A stretch of 64,000 nucleotides of DNA from Chamaea fasciata (lineage: Eukaryota > Chordata > Aves > Passeriformes > Sylviidae): positions 90,867,087 through 90,931,086 of the forward strand of contig JARCOQ010000002.1 of NCBI GenBank assembly GCA_029207755.1. Reading direction: 5' to 3'. A program made the position numbers and the translations under genes. Each line of letters begins with the position of its first letter. Position 1 is the stretch's first letter. Below, in pieces: positions 48,136 through 60,900 of this stretch. The notes under the pieces are model-generated. The model searched no databases. It saw nothing but the letters and a program-made list of their open reading frames with translations, and had not been told where the DNA came from.

Positions 48136-51100
48136 CCCTCTGCCTACTCTCAAACATCTCCTACTAGGTGACACTGCAAAGTCAAGCAGTGCCTGTGTTT
48201 CAGGACCACAAAGTTCCCTAGACATACAGAGAAGCTTTTATGGTCTAGAAATGGTTCACACAGCTCTTAACTATATTTTTGAATAACTTTGGAGCAGGAA
48301 GAGATATGTCAAAAACCTGTAAAAGTCTGAAGTCGTAGACAATGCACAGTAGAACTGCTAAAGCCAGTGCAAAACACAAGAGACTGGATCATTTTAATTA
48401 CAAAAGGACAATGGTGACTTTGCTCATGCTGTTTACTCCACGAAGGCCCTTACTTTATTTTGGCCTAGCTCATGTGTACCTCAGAAAGTGTTTTGGTAGC
48501 ATGTCCCCCAACTAGATGGCAGTATATAATGAAAGACATGCCTTTGTCTAGGATAACCTATGGGCATGCTTTAAGCTTTTTCTTTCCAGGGTGTGTGAAA
48601 CTGTGTCCCCTGCAGATACTCAACACAAAGAAATGGCAGTGTCTCACCTGTACACGCACAGGCTTTGGAATGTATGCTCACATTGTACCATACAGGTCTA
48701 GTGCCCTCAAATTATCCAGATAGAGGTCTGGCGAGATTATTCAGTGGTATCCAGCTAGATGCATGCCTGTCCTTCCTTCCTTCCAGTGAAACCCAGAAAA
48801 CAATGGAGATGAGTTACTGGTATGAGCCAAGACAAATATCCATCAATACCAGTTTTAAAAAAACCAAACCAACTGTAATTTTAGTGCCAACGTCACACTC
48901 TGAGATCAACAGGTGAATTTCATATGACTTCGCATGAAATGTGACACCTTCTCATCTATCCCTAGGAGTGAAATACAGCCAGAAAGTGCATCCAGATGCA
49001 GAAACAGAGAAACACCTCCAGGAGTCAAATACAGGCTGGGCAAAACTGATTTTGCCACTTATTCATCCCTCAATCAACAAGCTTCCTCTGCAGTTTATTC
49101 TTAACCCTGACACACTCATCTCCTCTGGCAGCCCAGATAAGGAAATTAAAAAAACAAACCTAAGATAGTTTCCCCCATATTCCAAGAGGATATGAACATC
49201 GTGTTTTCTATCAGACGTAGTCAAAAGTTCACTAAATTAGAATATCTTTTGAGTGCTAAAATCTTTTACATACATTACACATACAACCCATAACTGAAAA
49301 CCTTCCACATACATGGAGGATAAACACTTAAAAAAATACCATCAGTGTTTTCCTGGAAGAAACAGCATTGGTTAAGATCTTCCCACTAGGTAAAATTAAG
49401 ATATCTCAAACTGCCAATTCCATTGATCATAGTTGAGCTAAGAAAAGTATATTCAAACACGTATTTCTAAAAAACACCCAGCAACATTATTGTAATGCCA
49501 CAGTCTGTCACTAGGGAGTAAAAGGAGAAAAAAGCAACCTCACTCCAAACTCTACCACAATATTTTCCCAACTTCCAGAAAGGCACAAGCAATATTTCCT
49601 TCTGATATTAAAATATCCAGACTACCAGTTTTAATAGTGTTTAAGGTGAAACTACTTTATTCTATGGTCCTCATGCATCAAAAAGTCATCACTGGAGTTA
49701 CTAGAAGGCTGAACATCTGCGTGTTTATGAAGAAAGGAGTGATGATTAAGATAAAACCATCTTACTAATCTCAGGCTGCTCTTTCAGATTAAAAGAGTAA
49801 AATTAAATAATATCATAACATTAAAGACCTCAGAGCTTGCTGAGAGTGAGTTCATGACAGGCACAAACACTAATAACTACATCTATCCAATATTCTTCAC
49901 TGACAAATCATTGTACCAAAGGCACATGCCTGTACACATGGATATCCACAGACTAATTTAAACATACTTATTTTTGTTACAGGATTTCTACTTATTTTGT
50001 TCTTTTTGAATGTAAGTATATTACTCCATCAAAAATTTTCAACATCTTGAATACTGGAGAAATTAATAATGTATGCACAGGCTTATGTGATATGTGAAAA
50101 TGTCATATGAGTCAACTGCAATTCCACAGGTCTGTTTCTGTGCACAGAGTTTCAGCAGTTCATGCTAAATAAAGCCCCATTTTTGCCCCTCTCTATCATA
50201 TGACTTAGCAGGTGCACTTTTGAAAAAATGAGTAATTGCATTTAAGTCAACCTGCATGCACTGAAGTTAAGCACCGCTTAAGTGTTTGCAGGATTAGGGT
50301 TTAAGCTTCCAATTATCCCTATGGCAGCTGTGTGACATATACCCCTATGAATGCATTTATCATCAGTTTTAATTCATGTTTTCTCTTTCTGGAGACTGAA
50401 AATGGCAAACATGAGTAGAGGCTGAGTGGTGTTGTTTCTGTTAGGCCTACACACCTAATAAAACATAATATTTACTCTCATTATTATCATCAATAATTGA
50501 GTTAGAGATTCACAATATGACCCAGTGATCATGCTACACATGCTACCTCACTAAGAAACAGCTGAATTTTTAAATTCAGTATTGGATAACTTCATTTTAT
50601 ATACCTATATGTTTATTTATATGTGTGTAGTGGGTTCAGTATGGCACTGGAATGAAACCAGCAATTGCTAGAGGTTTGTAGTTGGTATCATTCAGAAGGT
50701 CGCAGTACCCGAATCCTATGGATACTTAAAAAAATGTCCAGACTACATTTGTTTACCACTAGACCCTGCCATGGTCTTTCTTACATAAAAATCATATGCA
50801 AAGCAGGGAAAAAAGGTATCATACCGTAATTTTTGTCACAAGATACTCAGATAAATTAATGAAATCAGGACCTTGTCCATACGAACTTGAAAAGTGCACA
50901 AACTCTTGCTACTACATTACTAACTACATTACCAGTTGAAATTTAGACACATGTAAGTAAGATGAATTTATTGTCTGATGTCAGTAAAAACCAGCAGCAT
51001 GTCCTAAGAGACATCAGACAACTCTTAGAATTCTCTAATACTTAGGACTCCTGCCAGGAAAAAAACCAAAACCAACAAACCTCAAGCAACTCTTAAGATC

Positions 51101-51542
51101 GTAGGGATCTTTTTTCTTTGCTTAAGTCTTCATTTGATGGACTTACTGACATAAAACCCGGAATCACGGGGTCTACGAATTAGAAAAGACTGTGGTCTTC
51201 CACACATGAATGGACATCTGGATGCAGAGATGTAAAGGTTAAGCTTGGTGCATGCCTAGCTTTCCTCCAGGATAGGGTCTAGACACAGCCAGCATGAAGA
51301 TAAAATCCAAGAACTTGGGAACATTTCAGAATCCAATAACGAAGATATGGCTCAATCCATTGTAAGGTTTAATGGCCTTTCCTTGTTCTACCTTCCTCTT
51401 AGCAGGATTCAGGTTAGGTCTCAACAGGAAGTCACAGAAGAGCTCCTCAGACTTTTGGGGTTTCTTCTTCACAATGACCAAGGATAGCTACTGAAGCAAA
51501 CGTCAGTGAGAACTGTATTTTAGTTCCTTATGTTTCATATTG
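48136..51542. other. AT-rich gene desert, fifth part
   Basis: No gene recognised. Frames at 48472-48723, 48665-48916 and 48941-49168 are short and without domains. One candidate ancient repeat lies at 50231-50303. Confidence 0.5.
50231..50303 (-). repeat. Possible ancient amniote interspersed repeat, copy 1
   Basis: The plus strand reads CACTGAAGTTAAGCACCGCT, then TAAGTGTTTGCAGGATTAGG. Its reverse complement (CCTAATCCTGCAAACACTTA then AGCGGTGCTTAACTT) resembles a short word order that recurs in reptile and bird genomes and also resembles 58532-58590 in this window. I cannot name the family. Similarity is about 60% by eye. Confidence 0.4.
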
Positions 51543-52015
51543 TAGAATCATAAAATGGCTTGGGTTGGAAGGGGCCTTAAAGATCATCTAGTTCCAACAA
51601 CCCTTTCCCATGGGCAGGGACACCTTTCAGTGCTCCATCCAGCCTGACCTTGAACACTTCCAGGGATGGAGTATCCACAGCATCTCTGGGCAACCTGTTC
51701 CACTGACTCACCACCCTCACAGTAAGGAATTATTTCCAAATGTCTAATCTAAACCTGCTGTCTTTTAATTTTACTACATGCCCTGTAAAAAGTCCCTCTT
51801 CATCTTTCTTGTAGGCTCCATTCAGATACTGGAAGACTACAAGGTCACCCCAAAGCCTTCTCCTTTCTAGGCTGAACAACCCTAATTCACTGAGCCTTTC
51901 CTCTAGGAGAGTTGCTCCATCCCTCTAATCATCTTCACGGCCCTCCTCTGGACTCGCTCCAACATCTTTTGATGTGTCAAAAGACCCCAAGGAATGCCAA
52001 GTCCAATACTTTTAC
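51543..52015 (-). mobile_element. CR1 LINE 3' fragment, minus orientation
   Basis: The plus strand begins at the element's 3' end: TAGAATCATAAAATGGCTTG, GGTTGGAAGGGGCCTTAAAG and ATCATCTAGTTCCAAC. Next come CATCCAGCCTGACCTTGAAC, GGCAACCTGTTCCACTGACT and CGGCCCTCCTCTGGACTCGC TCCAACA, all in the order of a reverse-complemented avian CR1. It is truncated at its 5' side after about 470 bp. It carries only 3' coding end and 3' UTR, so no useful frame remains. Confidence 0.93.
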
Positions 52016-52911
52016 TCCCTAGACAAGTAGTAGATGCCCCAGTAATTAAGTTTCCTGATGTTGTTGACTAACATGAAGATGATTGAGTTATGGTGATACA
52101 ACAGAATGCGACATGGTTGAGAACGAACCTATGAAATTCAGATTTCTGTTTCTCTCCTCTTTCACAAGGCACAGTGTTTTCTATCTTTTCTATCTTTTTC
52201 TATCCCATCAGCTCCCAATCATACCATTTTCCAAAGTATCCTTTTTTGTCTCTTTTTGCTTTTACCTGTGTAATTTTCTTCTTGTCACTGACTTTAGTCC
52301 AACCAAACTCTATCTTTCTACTGTATCTGTCACATTTTTTTGACCGTATCTGCTCCCTCTATACTGCCCTACATACCTACACCGGTATATATCATGTTGA
52401 TCACTATTCTCAACATCTGACTTCCTGTATCTTTCCATACTTTTCTGGAATTGGATTTTCATCAATCCAGTTTTATTAAAAAAAAATCAGCCACAATATT
52501 ATTTAACAACATGAGGTATCTGAAACAATTATTAAAAATTGTTAAAAATATGCCACAGAAAATTTTCTATTATCTTGTTATTTTGAAAAATGCCAATGTG
52601 TCCCATTTCTTCATTATGAAAATGCTCCAATCACAAGTGTGCCAAAATCATTGTATTTGTCATTGCAAATTTTAGAAGGTCTGTAATTAAAATAGGATTT
52701 TAATTGCAAACTTTTGAAAACTGTAAATTTGTGGAAATTTTGACCAACAGTAATACAGAGACTGTTAAACACTTGCATGTTATGTTAAAAAAAAATTAAT
52801 TTAATCTCAGAACAGGCTGATAAAATAGATAGTATTTTAGTGGTCAACATCTGACACTCTCTAAAGTGAAACCCACATGTCCTCGCATTGGGTCATTGGA
52901 CAGAGACTACT
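52016..52911. other. Desert segment between CR1 and LTR
   Basis: AT-rich, with overlapping Phe/Ser-rich frames at 52083-52343 and 52174-52479 arising from T-rich sequence. No domain or exon is recognised. Confidence 0.5.
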
Positions 52912-53432
52912 TGTTGCAGCAGCCCTCTTCTTAGAAGGTCGAAATGAGCTGAGACAGACTTCTTGCTCATCACAGCATGAAAAGAGTCATGGTTTATTCC
53001 TCTTTGCAGCTCAGCCATCCTGACACTAACTATTCACTGACTCTGGCTGCAGCAAGCTCCTCCTGTAGGTTTCCTCTGCAGCCTCTGACTGCTGGTTATT
53101 TCCTACTAAACTATAACTGCAAGTATTAGTTTGCAGACTCTGAACACAGGTTTTTACCTAGCTAGACTATGACTGCAGGTTCCAGCAACAGGCTCTAACT
53201 GCAGACCCAGACTGACTTCACAGTATCAATTCCCTCTCCCCAGGATCCATCTTCTTCATGATCCTCTGGTTGCCTCTTCCTCAAGGTTCCTCCTCCTTCA
53301 TAATTCTCCCCTCACCAGCTAACCCACTCCCTTTCATCACACTTTATTGGCTATAGGGGTGAGGCTGAATTGGGTAATTAACACAGCTGTTACTTATCAG
53401 GGGCAAGGTCACCTGTATTCCTTTCTCCTACA
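52912..53432 (-). mobile_element. Solo LTR of an avian endogenous retrovirus, short type, minus orientation
   Basis: The 521-bp unit has TG...CA ends (TGTTGCAGCAGCCC at left, CCTTTCTCCTACA at right). It is flanked by ACTACT (52906-52911) and ACTACC (53433-53438), a 6-bp target duplication with one mismatch, as expected for betaretrovirus-like (ERVK) integration. On the minus strand an AATAAA signal (plus TTTATT at about 52991-52996) precedes the 3' end, which fixes the orientation. No internal retroviral sequence remains. It carries repeated CTCTGACTGC and CTCTAACTGC words in the middle part (53080-53210). Confidence 0.75.
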
Positions 53433-55024
53433 ACTACCCAGAAGGTGGATGCTACCAGACATTGTAGAGTAAATAGTAGACACTAAATTTTGCTCTGGAA
53501 TGTGATTTTGTTTCTATGCATATGCACACTTATACCACATTTATACCTCATTTATACAAACCCATCTTTAATAAATTATATTTTGTTTGGGGAATTGGTT
53601 TATGAAAGCTGGCTAACATAAGCAGTAGCTATACTCAGATAGCTTTGCAACACAACTCAACAGGGCATCCATACCAGAAGATGCATTCACGTGTTGGTAA
53701 AATTTCTAAACAAACCAAAAGTCATATTTCAGAACTCTTGTCCAGGTTAAAGAGAAAATAATAATCAGGGACTGGAATAAAATCTAAGTCTTCTGGCTTT
53801 TAGTGGCATTTCTTAATCAAGATGTAGTGACTGCAGCTCTGTGCTCAGAAATAAACTCACCATGCACCCTGCTAGATTCAGTCTCAGCAACTGAATCCAG
53901 GACTCAGTTACTAGAATTAAGAAATATAGTCTTAACCCTCCTGTTTGTTTTCCATATAGCACACAGGAAAGCAGTGGGGAAGAGCAGTGTTCATTGTAAG
54001 CCCCCATAATATTCTGCAAGTATAAAAAATTATGGCAAACAACATGAAAAAAAATTAATATATTTAAATACTGAAGTAGAGAGAAGGAGTAGAGAAAATG
54101 CATATAACACAACAGATTACCTTCATCAACCTAGATTTTCAGGTTTGCTGCTGCTGCATTGGACAAGAAAAAAGTCTATTTGCAGCGGCTCAAACACACT
54201 AAGCTTTAACCTGCAGAGGGTTTGTAGGAATGGCATAGTCCATCCCAAAAATCACTGCAGAGAAGCCAATAATTAGGAAAGAATCTTGAAACAAAAACAA
54301 ACAAACAAACAAAAAACAAAACAAAGGTGTTATGCATTATTTGAGTGTCAGCTGGTACATAATAGAAACCAAAGGCAAGTAAATGTTAATAGTAATTTAT
54401 CCAAGTTTTCACATTTTCTTTGCCCACGGCAAAGTGCATGGACGTCAAAAATGCCTGAAGGCAAAGACATTTTATGTTATGGTAGTGACCAAATAACTGC
54501 TTTAACCTTAGAAATGAATCTGATAATCTGGAAGGCCTCTGTGACATAGGATATCAATTCAGCGCTATGATATGATAGAAGAGAAGACCAAGTTACCTTT
54601 CATATAAGAGGTGAGGCCTTTCTTCTGAAATCAGCTTCACATAAATTTGTAAAGTAATGGACTACCAGGTTAGGAAATGCATGGCCTAAAGCAGAATGAG
54701 ATCCTGGCTGTAATATAAGATGGTGAAGAGGGAATTAAATTCTGCTGCATTGCAACTTCTCACAGCACCTTTTCATAATGCCACTGGTAACTTTACATGT
54801 GGAAAAGGTGCACCATTTTTGGAAGGGAGGGTGAGAGAAAGAGGGTCTAGATGGAAAACTTCTATCAACATCAGCAGAGCTAGTCCTACCTGGCTGTCCT
54901 AGGACATTGCTAGAAGCATGGAAGAGTACTACAGAGAGAGCAAGGCTTATCAAACACAGTTGCAGGAGGGACAAAATAGGAAGGTTTATCTTTTCTCCAA
55001 TTAGTTTCTGGAATTGTGGACAAC
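53433..55024. other. Desert segment between two solo LTRs
   Basis: No gene recognised. It includes an (AAAC)n-like tract at 54288-54328. Frames plus 53803-54009, minus 53813-54112 and minus 54735-54974 are short, overlap other frames and have no known domain. Confidence 0.5.
54288..54328 (+). repeat. (AAAC)n low-complexity tract
   Basis: About 40 bp of AAAC and AAAAAC units. It is short and imperfect. Confidence 0.75.
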
Positions 55025-56454
55025 TGTGGTGGTTTTAGCGTACAATGAATTTTGTTTGCCAGCTGAGAGATAGGATTTTGAGAGAAAAAGGTGAAACGGG
55101 CTCAACTTAAAACAGATTTTATTAACATACACTAAGGAAAGAGGAAAACGGAAATTAAAGCATTTAAACACCTTCCCCCCTACCTCAAACTGTTCATTTT
55201 CCCACTCAACACAGAGAGACAACTATGATTTTTAGTCAGTTTCCACTATTTAAACACAATCTTGCATCACTATGGGAGAGAAACCTCTCTAGAGTTTATG
55301 GAGAACACACCACAAGAAAAGGTCTGGTGGCTCTCCATGTCACAAATCTGCAACTGCCTGGAATTTTGCAGATTCGGTGCAATCCCACCCACATAAATTT
55401 CCCAAGCTGCTTATGGGCATCCGCATGCTTGGGGTATCATTTTAAGAATGCTTTTCTAGTATAAAACAAGGATTCTCTTCTTCTATCTCCAAAATTGTCT
55501 CTATCTCAAAAGAAATAGAGACCTCCTTTTATGCCCAGGAGCCGGGGCCTAATTACTTCCTCTCTAGAATCATTTTCATCTCAAAGGCTGAGACCTCCTT
55601 ATTTTTTATCCCAGGAGCCAGGGACATACTCCGTTCAATTAAATCTCATTCATATCAGTACTTGCATTTCCCCAAACAGCATTATGATATTACAAGGAAT
55701 AGTCTATTTCTCCATAATTGACATCCAGAGAAGTCCGGTCAGAAATGTCCACTTCCTCCATCCCTTCTTCCAGTGGTCTTGATCAGTTCTTTCACTGACT
55801 TTGTCCCAATGCTGTCTCTCTACATTTCAAATCACTCTGTCTTCCACGGAGGAGGGAAAAGGGTTAATGTCTTTGCCCAGAGTCTTTTTTTTTCTCCTCT
55901 CCAGCTGACTCCCGGAACTTCAAGGCCGCAGGTGACGGTGCAGGGGGGAAAGGGGGAGAGGGAGCGTGCTCAGGAACGATGCTGGATGACCCTGTTCCAC
56001 CCCTGGTCAAATCTAAAGCAACTCCAACTTGCATCAGTTCCCTGGAGCTCTGGAGAAAGGTTCTCAAGATTTTCTCCTCCCTCGCACCAGAGGCTCTGGC
56101 AGCCAAGCCCAGAGCACGGCGGCCGCGGCCCGTGGCGCAGGGCCAGCCCTGCCGCTCTGCAATGCTGCTCCTCTCCCCATGGCAGGAGCCGGGGGACACA
56201 GGGGACGCTGCCGGCCCGGCCCCGGGCTGGGCATGGCCCGGGGAGGCGCAGCCCGAACTTCTGACTTACCAGGTGATGCTAGCTCCTTGCCAGCTGGAAA
56301 AAGAAAAAGGGCCAAGTCACCTGGGACCTCTGATTTAAGACTGGGCTCTCCAGAGGCATGGCCAACACTCCTATTCGTCAGCCAAGCTGTCAATCCATGC
56401 TATACCTTCCTTAGGAAGAGGAAAAAAACCCCTTCACATTGAAGCTAAACCACA
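55025..56454 (-). mobile_element. Solo LTR of an avian endogenous retrovirus with perfect 5-bp target duplication, minus orientation
   Basis: The 1,430-bp unit begins TGTGGTGGTTTTAG and ends CTAAACCACA, so its ends form an imperfect inverted repeat. ACAAC occurs immediately before (55020-55024) and after (56455-56459), a perfect 5-bp target-site duplication that defines the ends exactly. On the minus strand AATAAA (plus TTTATT at about 55120-55125) lies near the 3' end, setting orientation. A GC-rich part at 56,080-56,270 explains several overlapping frames. There is no internal viral region, so it arose by LTR-LTR recombination. A 5-bp duplication suits ERVL-like or gamma-like integration rather than ERVK, but the family is not assigned. 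Confidence 0.88.
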
Positions 56455-58059
56455 ACAACCAACAAAATGGTGAGTCGTAACACATGAGCACAGTGCTTGT
56501 GCAGTCAGTTGGCCAAAAGGTTTTAGCACAGTAACCCTTTGTTTTCGGTCTTCTAGCAGATGCCTACAGAATCTCAATACTCCTAGGGGTTCAGCAGTGA
56601 GCCTGCATTATTTCTCCTTTATCATTGTCCACTTAAATGGTCACAAATAAGAAGGGCTATAATATTTTGTGGGGGGAAAAAAAATATGTCCAAGGGGGTA
56701 AAATGTTAACTTCAACATATATGCAGATGTGACTATAAAATGCAGAGTTGTAATTATTCCAAATGTGATGCTACCGCTTATAACCCGGATTCACTCCATT
56801 CTTTATGATTCTATCAACTTTTTTTCCTCTCTAATCGGTTGTCTTCCAGCTCCATAGTGCACCAACTTTTCGTAACTTACAAAGACAGGCCATCATCAGA
56901 CCATAACAGCTGGATCCATACTAAGGCATTATGCATCTACCACTGTACAAGTAAATCAAGTGAATTAGGTATTACTGTCATCACTAGTGCACTTTTGCTG
57001 TAATAAAAAAGAGAATAAAAATGTTATAATCGCTATTTTTAATTCTAGTGTGGAATGTATCTATTTAAACAATGGCACCAACAGTATTCCAGTAGTTTAT
57101 CATTACAGTGGTAAGGGATCTGGCTGAGAGAATTTTGATCCTGTTTGTGTTTGTTTCCATCAAATACACACACAGTGCATACTCTTTGAGTGCTACAGCA
57201 GTATCAAAATACAAGAAGGAAAAATGGTACTTGCTAATTTAGCAAGCAACATTATTTTTTGTCTGAACAACACAATTTTGCATTTTAGGAATTCAAGAGA
57301 AACACCTGGCTTTACCAAGACAAGAATCTGGATTTAAATCCAAGCATTAAATCCATTCAGGAGGAGACCACACCAGTCCAATTGCCCTGTAAAGATGGTG
57401 TGTGCCAGCAACAAATATTGGAAGACATCCTGCCACTCTGTGTCCTGTGTGATTAGTAACACGTAAGAACTGGGTCCACCAAGCTGGTTTTTCTTTCTTC
57501 CTTTAGAATTCTCTGATACAAATACATCTTTCAGTTTAGAGTCTTTGAGAACCTCTCCACTGTAAAGCTCACAAACATTTGTAGATTTTCTTTGCAATTT
57601 ATAAAGGCTAGTCTTGAAAAGAAGCAAGTACGAAACAGAGCTAGGTTTTCCTTCCTTTCTTTTCAGTAAAAGGGTACAAGCACTGCCTCAATTTTTCAGT
57701 CACTCTACAAATAATGTCTTACTGCATTTTCTTAAGGAGTATATAAATATGCTTAGCTTTGGTATCTTAAGGTACACAGCACATTTCTGCTAAGAGATGG
57801 AGGCAAGTTCATGCCTCATCTTCAAATTCTCTAACACCTGAGGAAAATGACTGCTACAAATTTTTGGGGGTTAGAAGTGCACACAGAAATTACCAGTAAT
57901 ATTTCCCCTTTGATTGCCATTGTGAACAAACACTGTCAAAGTAGAAAGAGAGCAAGATGACATGATACCATATAAAATGACACTACCAAAAACATACCTG
58001 TAAATGAAAGCTTTGAGAAAATTCTATATTTTTAATGGGAAATATAGATTACTTGAATG

Positions 58060-58260
58060 AATATGCAATATTCCCTGAGGCTTTGAATTAAATAAAGACC
58101 TTAATAATTACCCTAATTACTTCTATTGTGATTCTACCTTTGAGCCTATATGAAACAAACATCTAACAATTAGTTACACTAATTTAATCATCCAGTTTTA
58201 AATAAATGGCTGATAGCATGTCTTTTAACAAACTTGTTTTAGAAAGACTAAAGAAAAAAT
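58060..58260. promoter_or_regulatory. Candidate regulatory block with TAAT cores
   Basis: It contains CTTAATAATTACCCTAATTA (about 58100-58119), CAATTAGTTAC and CTAATTTAATCATCC within about 100 bp. It is unique sequence with no open frame. The suggestion rests on motif density only. Confidence 0.3.
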
Positions 58261-58531
58261 TGGTTTTTTCGATTTAGCATCCAACATGTCATTTAGTTTG
58301 GTCTAACATATTTATTTGGGTTTTCTGCCTAGCAGCTGAAGTCCTCTATCTGGTGACAAAAGAAATGCAACAAAAGCTACAGCAGAAGGTGGAACACATT
58401 ATTTGGTAACACATCTCAAACACAGCCTGGACAAACTACCTCTGAGGGTAAAAACATACATCACATTTCAGCTTCCAAGCCCAATTTAGTCTTCAGTCTC
58501 TCAACTGAGCCTGTCAATTAGGGTGTCAATT

Positions 58532-58590
58532 AGGCCTTGATCCAGCAGAGCACCGAAGCATGTGTGTAATCTGAACATGTGAATAACGTT
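58532..58590 (+). repeat. Possible ancient amniote interspersed repeat, copy 2
   Basis: CCTTGATCCAGCAGAGCACC, GAAGCATGTGTGTAATCTG and AACATGTGAATAACG follow the same word order as the reverse complement of 50231-50303. I infer common origin, but the match is short and diverged. Confidence 0.38.
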
Positions 58591-60559
58591 GTTGCTCACT
58601 GCAAATCAGGATGATAGTGACGGGAGACAAATGAACAGGACCACCAGTTCATTCTCACATACAGCAATTATAACACACTTTAAAATATTTTCTTGAAGCA
58701 ACATACTGGAAAATTGTGGCATTTGTCATCTCTGCTCCTTTTGGTGCCACTATAAACCATGGTTGCCATTCACCTTTTTTTTTTCTGTTTGGCAGAAAGA
58801 AACTAGATATTCAGTCCTCTAAAACTACATGAAAAATCACCTCTTTCCAAACTACACCTGATTTAAAGTGGCATCTCTCTTTATTGAGCTATACAATAAT
58901 AAAATTGTTTCTTATGTGTAGTGCAAATGCAAGATTTTCAGTATTTGACTTTTTAGTGGACTTGGCACTAGCAAGGCTGCTGCTTCTAGATATGTAATTA
59001 GAAGTGATTCATTGTTTTGTGCCTCAGCTCACCTGTACCAAACATGAAGAGCACGATCCCCCTCTTTTTGCAAAGCACTGAAGTCTCCCAATTAAAGAAG
59101 CATTCCTCTGGAATAACTTTTTGCTGGTGTTGCTTAGGCATATATACTCCTGAGGCAAGCCAGTAGCTATTGCTGATCCATATTCCTGCCCATGAAAGTT
59201 AAAAGTGTAGCTACAGCACGAGATTCCCCAGTTAGAGAATCACAAAGAACTCCACAATGATGTGCCTACAGAAGAACTAGTAGAGACAGGGCTGGGAATG
59301 TCACACTCAGGAGTCCACTGGGATGTGGTAATAGTTTTACTCTCTGGATGCTCCCTTAGTAACTAGGTGAGAAATACAGAAATGCCATCTTTAAGAACTT
59401 TCTCCTGGACTCTTTAAAGGTTATTCCCATGCCAGTTTTAAAATACCACAAATGTTTGGGATAAGCAATGCAACATGGAACTTGCTAATGACAGAAACAA
59501 GCCAGCCTTTGCAACATGCTTTCAATGCTAGGCAAATGCAAGCAAAAAATACCATGATAGCACAAACCATATTTTCCTTTCCAAGTCTGATCTTAGCCTG
59601 AGAGACCGACAGCCTGACAAATTCTTTTATCTTAATTGCAGAGCAAGTGATGTAATGAGGAATACAAAACTAGGTTCAGGGTTTTGTGACCCTCAGTTAC
59701 AAAATGCCTCCATGCTGGGTAATACTACTCAGAAAGGAAAGGGATCCAGTAAGAGCCTAATCTTACTCCCACTGGAGTTTGCAGCAAAACTTACGCAGAA
59801 AGAGAATGAAACCTAAATTTGACACCAATGTTAAAACTGATGGACTCCTTTCTATAACCTGTCAAGTCAGTGATAGGTTGTTTGTAGCTTTGATTGTTAT
59901 AGGGAAATTACCAGATCAGAATTCTGAATCCTTGTAATAAATGAACTTTTAAAAATGTAATACTTGCTTCTCAAACACTGTGTCATATGTTTTGTCAGGC
60001 TACTGTAACACAAAAGGTTGTGATGTATACATTAAGATTTAAATGCACTCTTTGGAAGTGACATGAAATGTGCAGCCTTTCCATTGTTTTTACACAAGAA
60101 AATTAACTCATTATTTCTATCTCAAGATTCAACCTCCAAAGTATCTCAACAGCAATGTTTTTTACCTTCTGAAAACTGCTGTGCATGAAATGTTTTTTTG
60201 TAGCTTTCTACTGAAGGAAAAAGGAGTTAAAAAAAGGGCAAAAGACTGATATTGGCAAAAAGTTTTCTCCCCAATGCATCGGCATGTCTACTTATCCATA
60301 CATATTCAAAGCTCACCAAAATACCTTTCCTCTTTTGAGTAAACATCCTACTGAATTTTTGGTTTAAGCAGAAGAAAACACATGGTGGAAGGTGCACGCA
60401 TTCCATGGAAAAGAGAAAGCCACTGAGCCAGAAAACAATTCTAAAATGTGTACAGGGCTACAACAGTTAAATCTCAAAGCTGCTGAGAAATTGCTTGGAT
60501 GCTATGAGCAAAAAGTGTGGTTCCAGAGTATAATCCTAGTGATACACTATGTTCTTTGC

Positions 60560-60900
60560 AAAAGGTTGTGAGGCCTTGGCCTAATAAGCATAATCTCATT
60601 ACACTGCAAATAAAAGTTTCCTATTTATCTCCAGATTTCAAATGAATCTAATAAGGCTTATGATACAGTCACCCAATACCCTAATCATATTTCTGCCTAT
60701 CTAAAAGCAATCAGTAATTGTGTTATAGCAGAACGTGCTGACAATACCTCTGACACAGAAAGGAGAATGAGAGCCCAGCTGTACTAATTAAATTAAATGC
60801 TAGGCTGATGGAATACATTTGCTGAAGCTTGGAGAGTATGGGTGCAGAATTAATAAGCATTACAGCTTAGAGCAGGAGATGATATCATAATGGATGCAAG
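60560..60900. promoter_or_regulatory. Candidate conserved-looking enhancer block left of the right CpG island
   Basis: This unique AT-rich block contains GGCCTAATAAGCATAATCTC (60578-60597), ATGAATCTAATAAGGC (about 60642), CCCTAATCATA, AGCAATCAGTAATTGTG (about 60707-60723), GTACTAATTAAATTAAATGC (60781-60800) and GAATTAATAAGC. Sites of both TAATTA and TAATC type occur. It lies about 0.5 kb from the start of the right-hand CpG island. It has the look of a developmental enhancer, but conservation and activity are not known. Confidence 0.4.

Larger units (their letters stand above)
56455..60559. other. AT-rich gene desert, last part
   Basis: No exon or RNA gene recognised. A minus-strand frame at 57334-57627 (97 codons) has no known domain. 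A short duplication of TGTCAATTAGG occurs at 58512-58522 and 58524-58534. A possible old repeat lies at 58532-58590 and a TAAT-rich block at 58060-58260. Confidence 0.5.

Noticed and set aside
55773..56442. Several overlapping frames of 110-163 codons
   Set aside because: They lie inside the 55-56.5 kb solo LTR. No retroviral protein motif is present.
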